The notes under the pieces were generated by a model. It saw only the letters and a program-made list of their open reading frames with translations, had not been told where the DNA came from and did not search any database. 5,930 bases of DNA, from NCBI GenBank assembly GCA_003154635.1, contig PMDX01000254.1:1-5930 (forward strand), in the 5' to 3' direction. Origin of the DNA: Actinomycetota bacterium. Lineage in GTDB: Bacteria; Actinomycetota; Geothermincolia; Fen-727; Anoxymicrobiaceae. The translations under genes and the position numbers were made by a program. Shown piece after piece: positions 5,527-5,930 of the stretch; positions within the stretch are counted from its first letter, which is position 1, and every line of letters begins with the position of its first letter.

Positions 5527-5930
5527 ATGGACATCATATACACTGACGCTACCGAGATAAGGGAGCTCATCAAGCGAAAAGAGCTCTCCGCCGTCGAGGC
5601 TACCGAGGCTTACCTGGCGCGCATCCAGGCGGTTGACCCGAAGGTCCACGCATACATAAATGTCGCCACCGACCTTGCCAGAGCCCGCGCCGTGGATATC
5701 GACGCGAGGCTCGCCTCGGGCCAGGATGCGGGACCGTTCGCGGGCGTGCCTATCGCCATAAAAGACGTCCTTTCCACCCGCGGTCTTACCACCACCTGTG
5801 GGTCGCGCATGCTCGAAAACTTCGTTCCCGTATACAATGCGACCGCCGTCGAGAGGGTAACCGCCGCGGGCACGGTAATGCTCGGCAAAACAAACATGGA
5901 CGAGTTTGCGATGGGTTCCTCCACCGAGAA
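5527..5930 (+). CDS. gatA: Aspartyl/glutamyl-tRNA amidotransferase subunit A, 3' end cut off by the window
   Basis: GatA is the glutaminase subunit of GatCAB; it releases ammonia from glutamine for the amidation of mischarged tRNA. The first 134 codons are present. The amidase-signature core begins with FAGVPIAIKDVLSTRGLTTTCGSRMLENF (71-99), where Lys79 is the catalytic Lys of the Ser-cisSer-Lys triad. GKTNMDEFAMGSSTE (120-134) runs up to the window edge, just before the cis-Ser and nucleophilic Ser segments. The ATG at 5527 follows AAGAGG at 5517-5522 with close spacing, and its N-terminus aligns with normal GatA proteins. It sits 27 nt downstream of gatC and is probably followed by gatB outside the window. 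The visible part looks intact. Confidence 0.97.
   Translation, partial: MDIIYTDATEIRELIKRKELSAVEATEAYLARIQAVDPKVHAYINVATDLARARAVDIDARLASGQDAGPFAGVPIAIKDVLSTRGLTTTCGSRMLENFVPVYNATAVERVTAAGTVMLGKTNMDEFAMGSSTE

Noticed and set aside
1..5930. CRISPR arrays, tRNA/rRNA genes, insertion sequences or phage genes
   Set aside because: No spaced direct repeats, cloverleaf-like stretches, transposase motifs or phage proteins were seen; the coding content is conserved chromosomal genes.

Overview
The window carries two divergent transcription units separated by one AT-richer intergenic region. Leftward (minus strand, 1-1177) are the first two genes of an NADH-linked flavin/iron-sulfur dehydrogenase module: a NuoE-type thioredoxin-like [2Fe-2S] subunit, overlapping by one base with a NuoF-type subunit that is cut by the left edge. 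The NuoF-type protein has an N-terminal thioredoxin-like Fe-S domain. That domain is typical of soluble electron-bifurcating hydrogenase or formate dehydrogenase subunits (HydB/HndC type) rather than of E. coli-type complex I NuoF. The catalytic partner that would settle which enzyme this is lies outside the window.

Rightward (plus strand, 1562-5930) are five genes: a UPF0280/ApbE-like protein, a type I signal peptidase (TTG start), NAD-dependent DNA ligase LigA (complete, 674 aa), GatC (GTG start) and the first 134 codons of GatA, cut by the right edge. Signal peptidase, ligA, gatC and gatA have small gaps (9, 50 and 27 nt) and look like one operon. A ligA-gatC-gatA order is a familiar bacterial housekeeping arrangement: GatCA(B) makes Gln-tRNA(Gln) and/or Asn-tRNA(Asn) by transamidation, LigA seals nicks, and the signal peptidase releases exported proteins.

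The 384-bp intergenic region (1178-1561) holds the most interesting non-coding signal. It is a perfect 18-bp palindrome (1257-1274) nested almost concentrically inside a second 8-bp inverted repeat (1240-1247/1283-1290). A TATGAT -10-like hexamer for the leftward operon overlaps the edge of the inner palindrome. This looks like the operator/promoter of the redox operon; the regulator is unknown.

The organism is a bacterium with GC-rich coding DNA and frequent ATA isoleucine codons. The bifurcating-type redox subunits suggest an anaerobic or facultative lifestyle. The gene order and the Q/P-rich N-terminal tail of the signal peptidase would fit a Gram-positive lineage, perhaps an anaerobic actinobacterial or Firmicutes-like group, but this is weak inference. 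I found no mobile element, CRISPR, tRNA or rRNA, and no clear novel multi-gene system; most of the window is ordinary housekeeping content.
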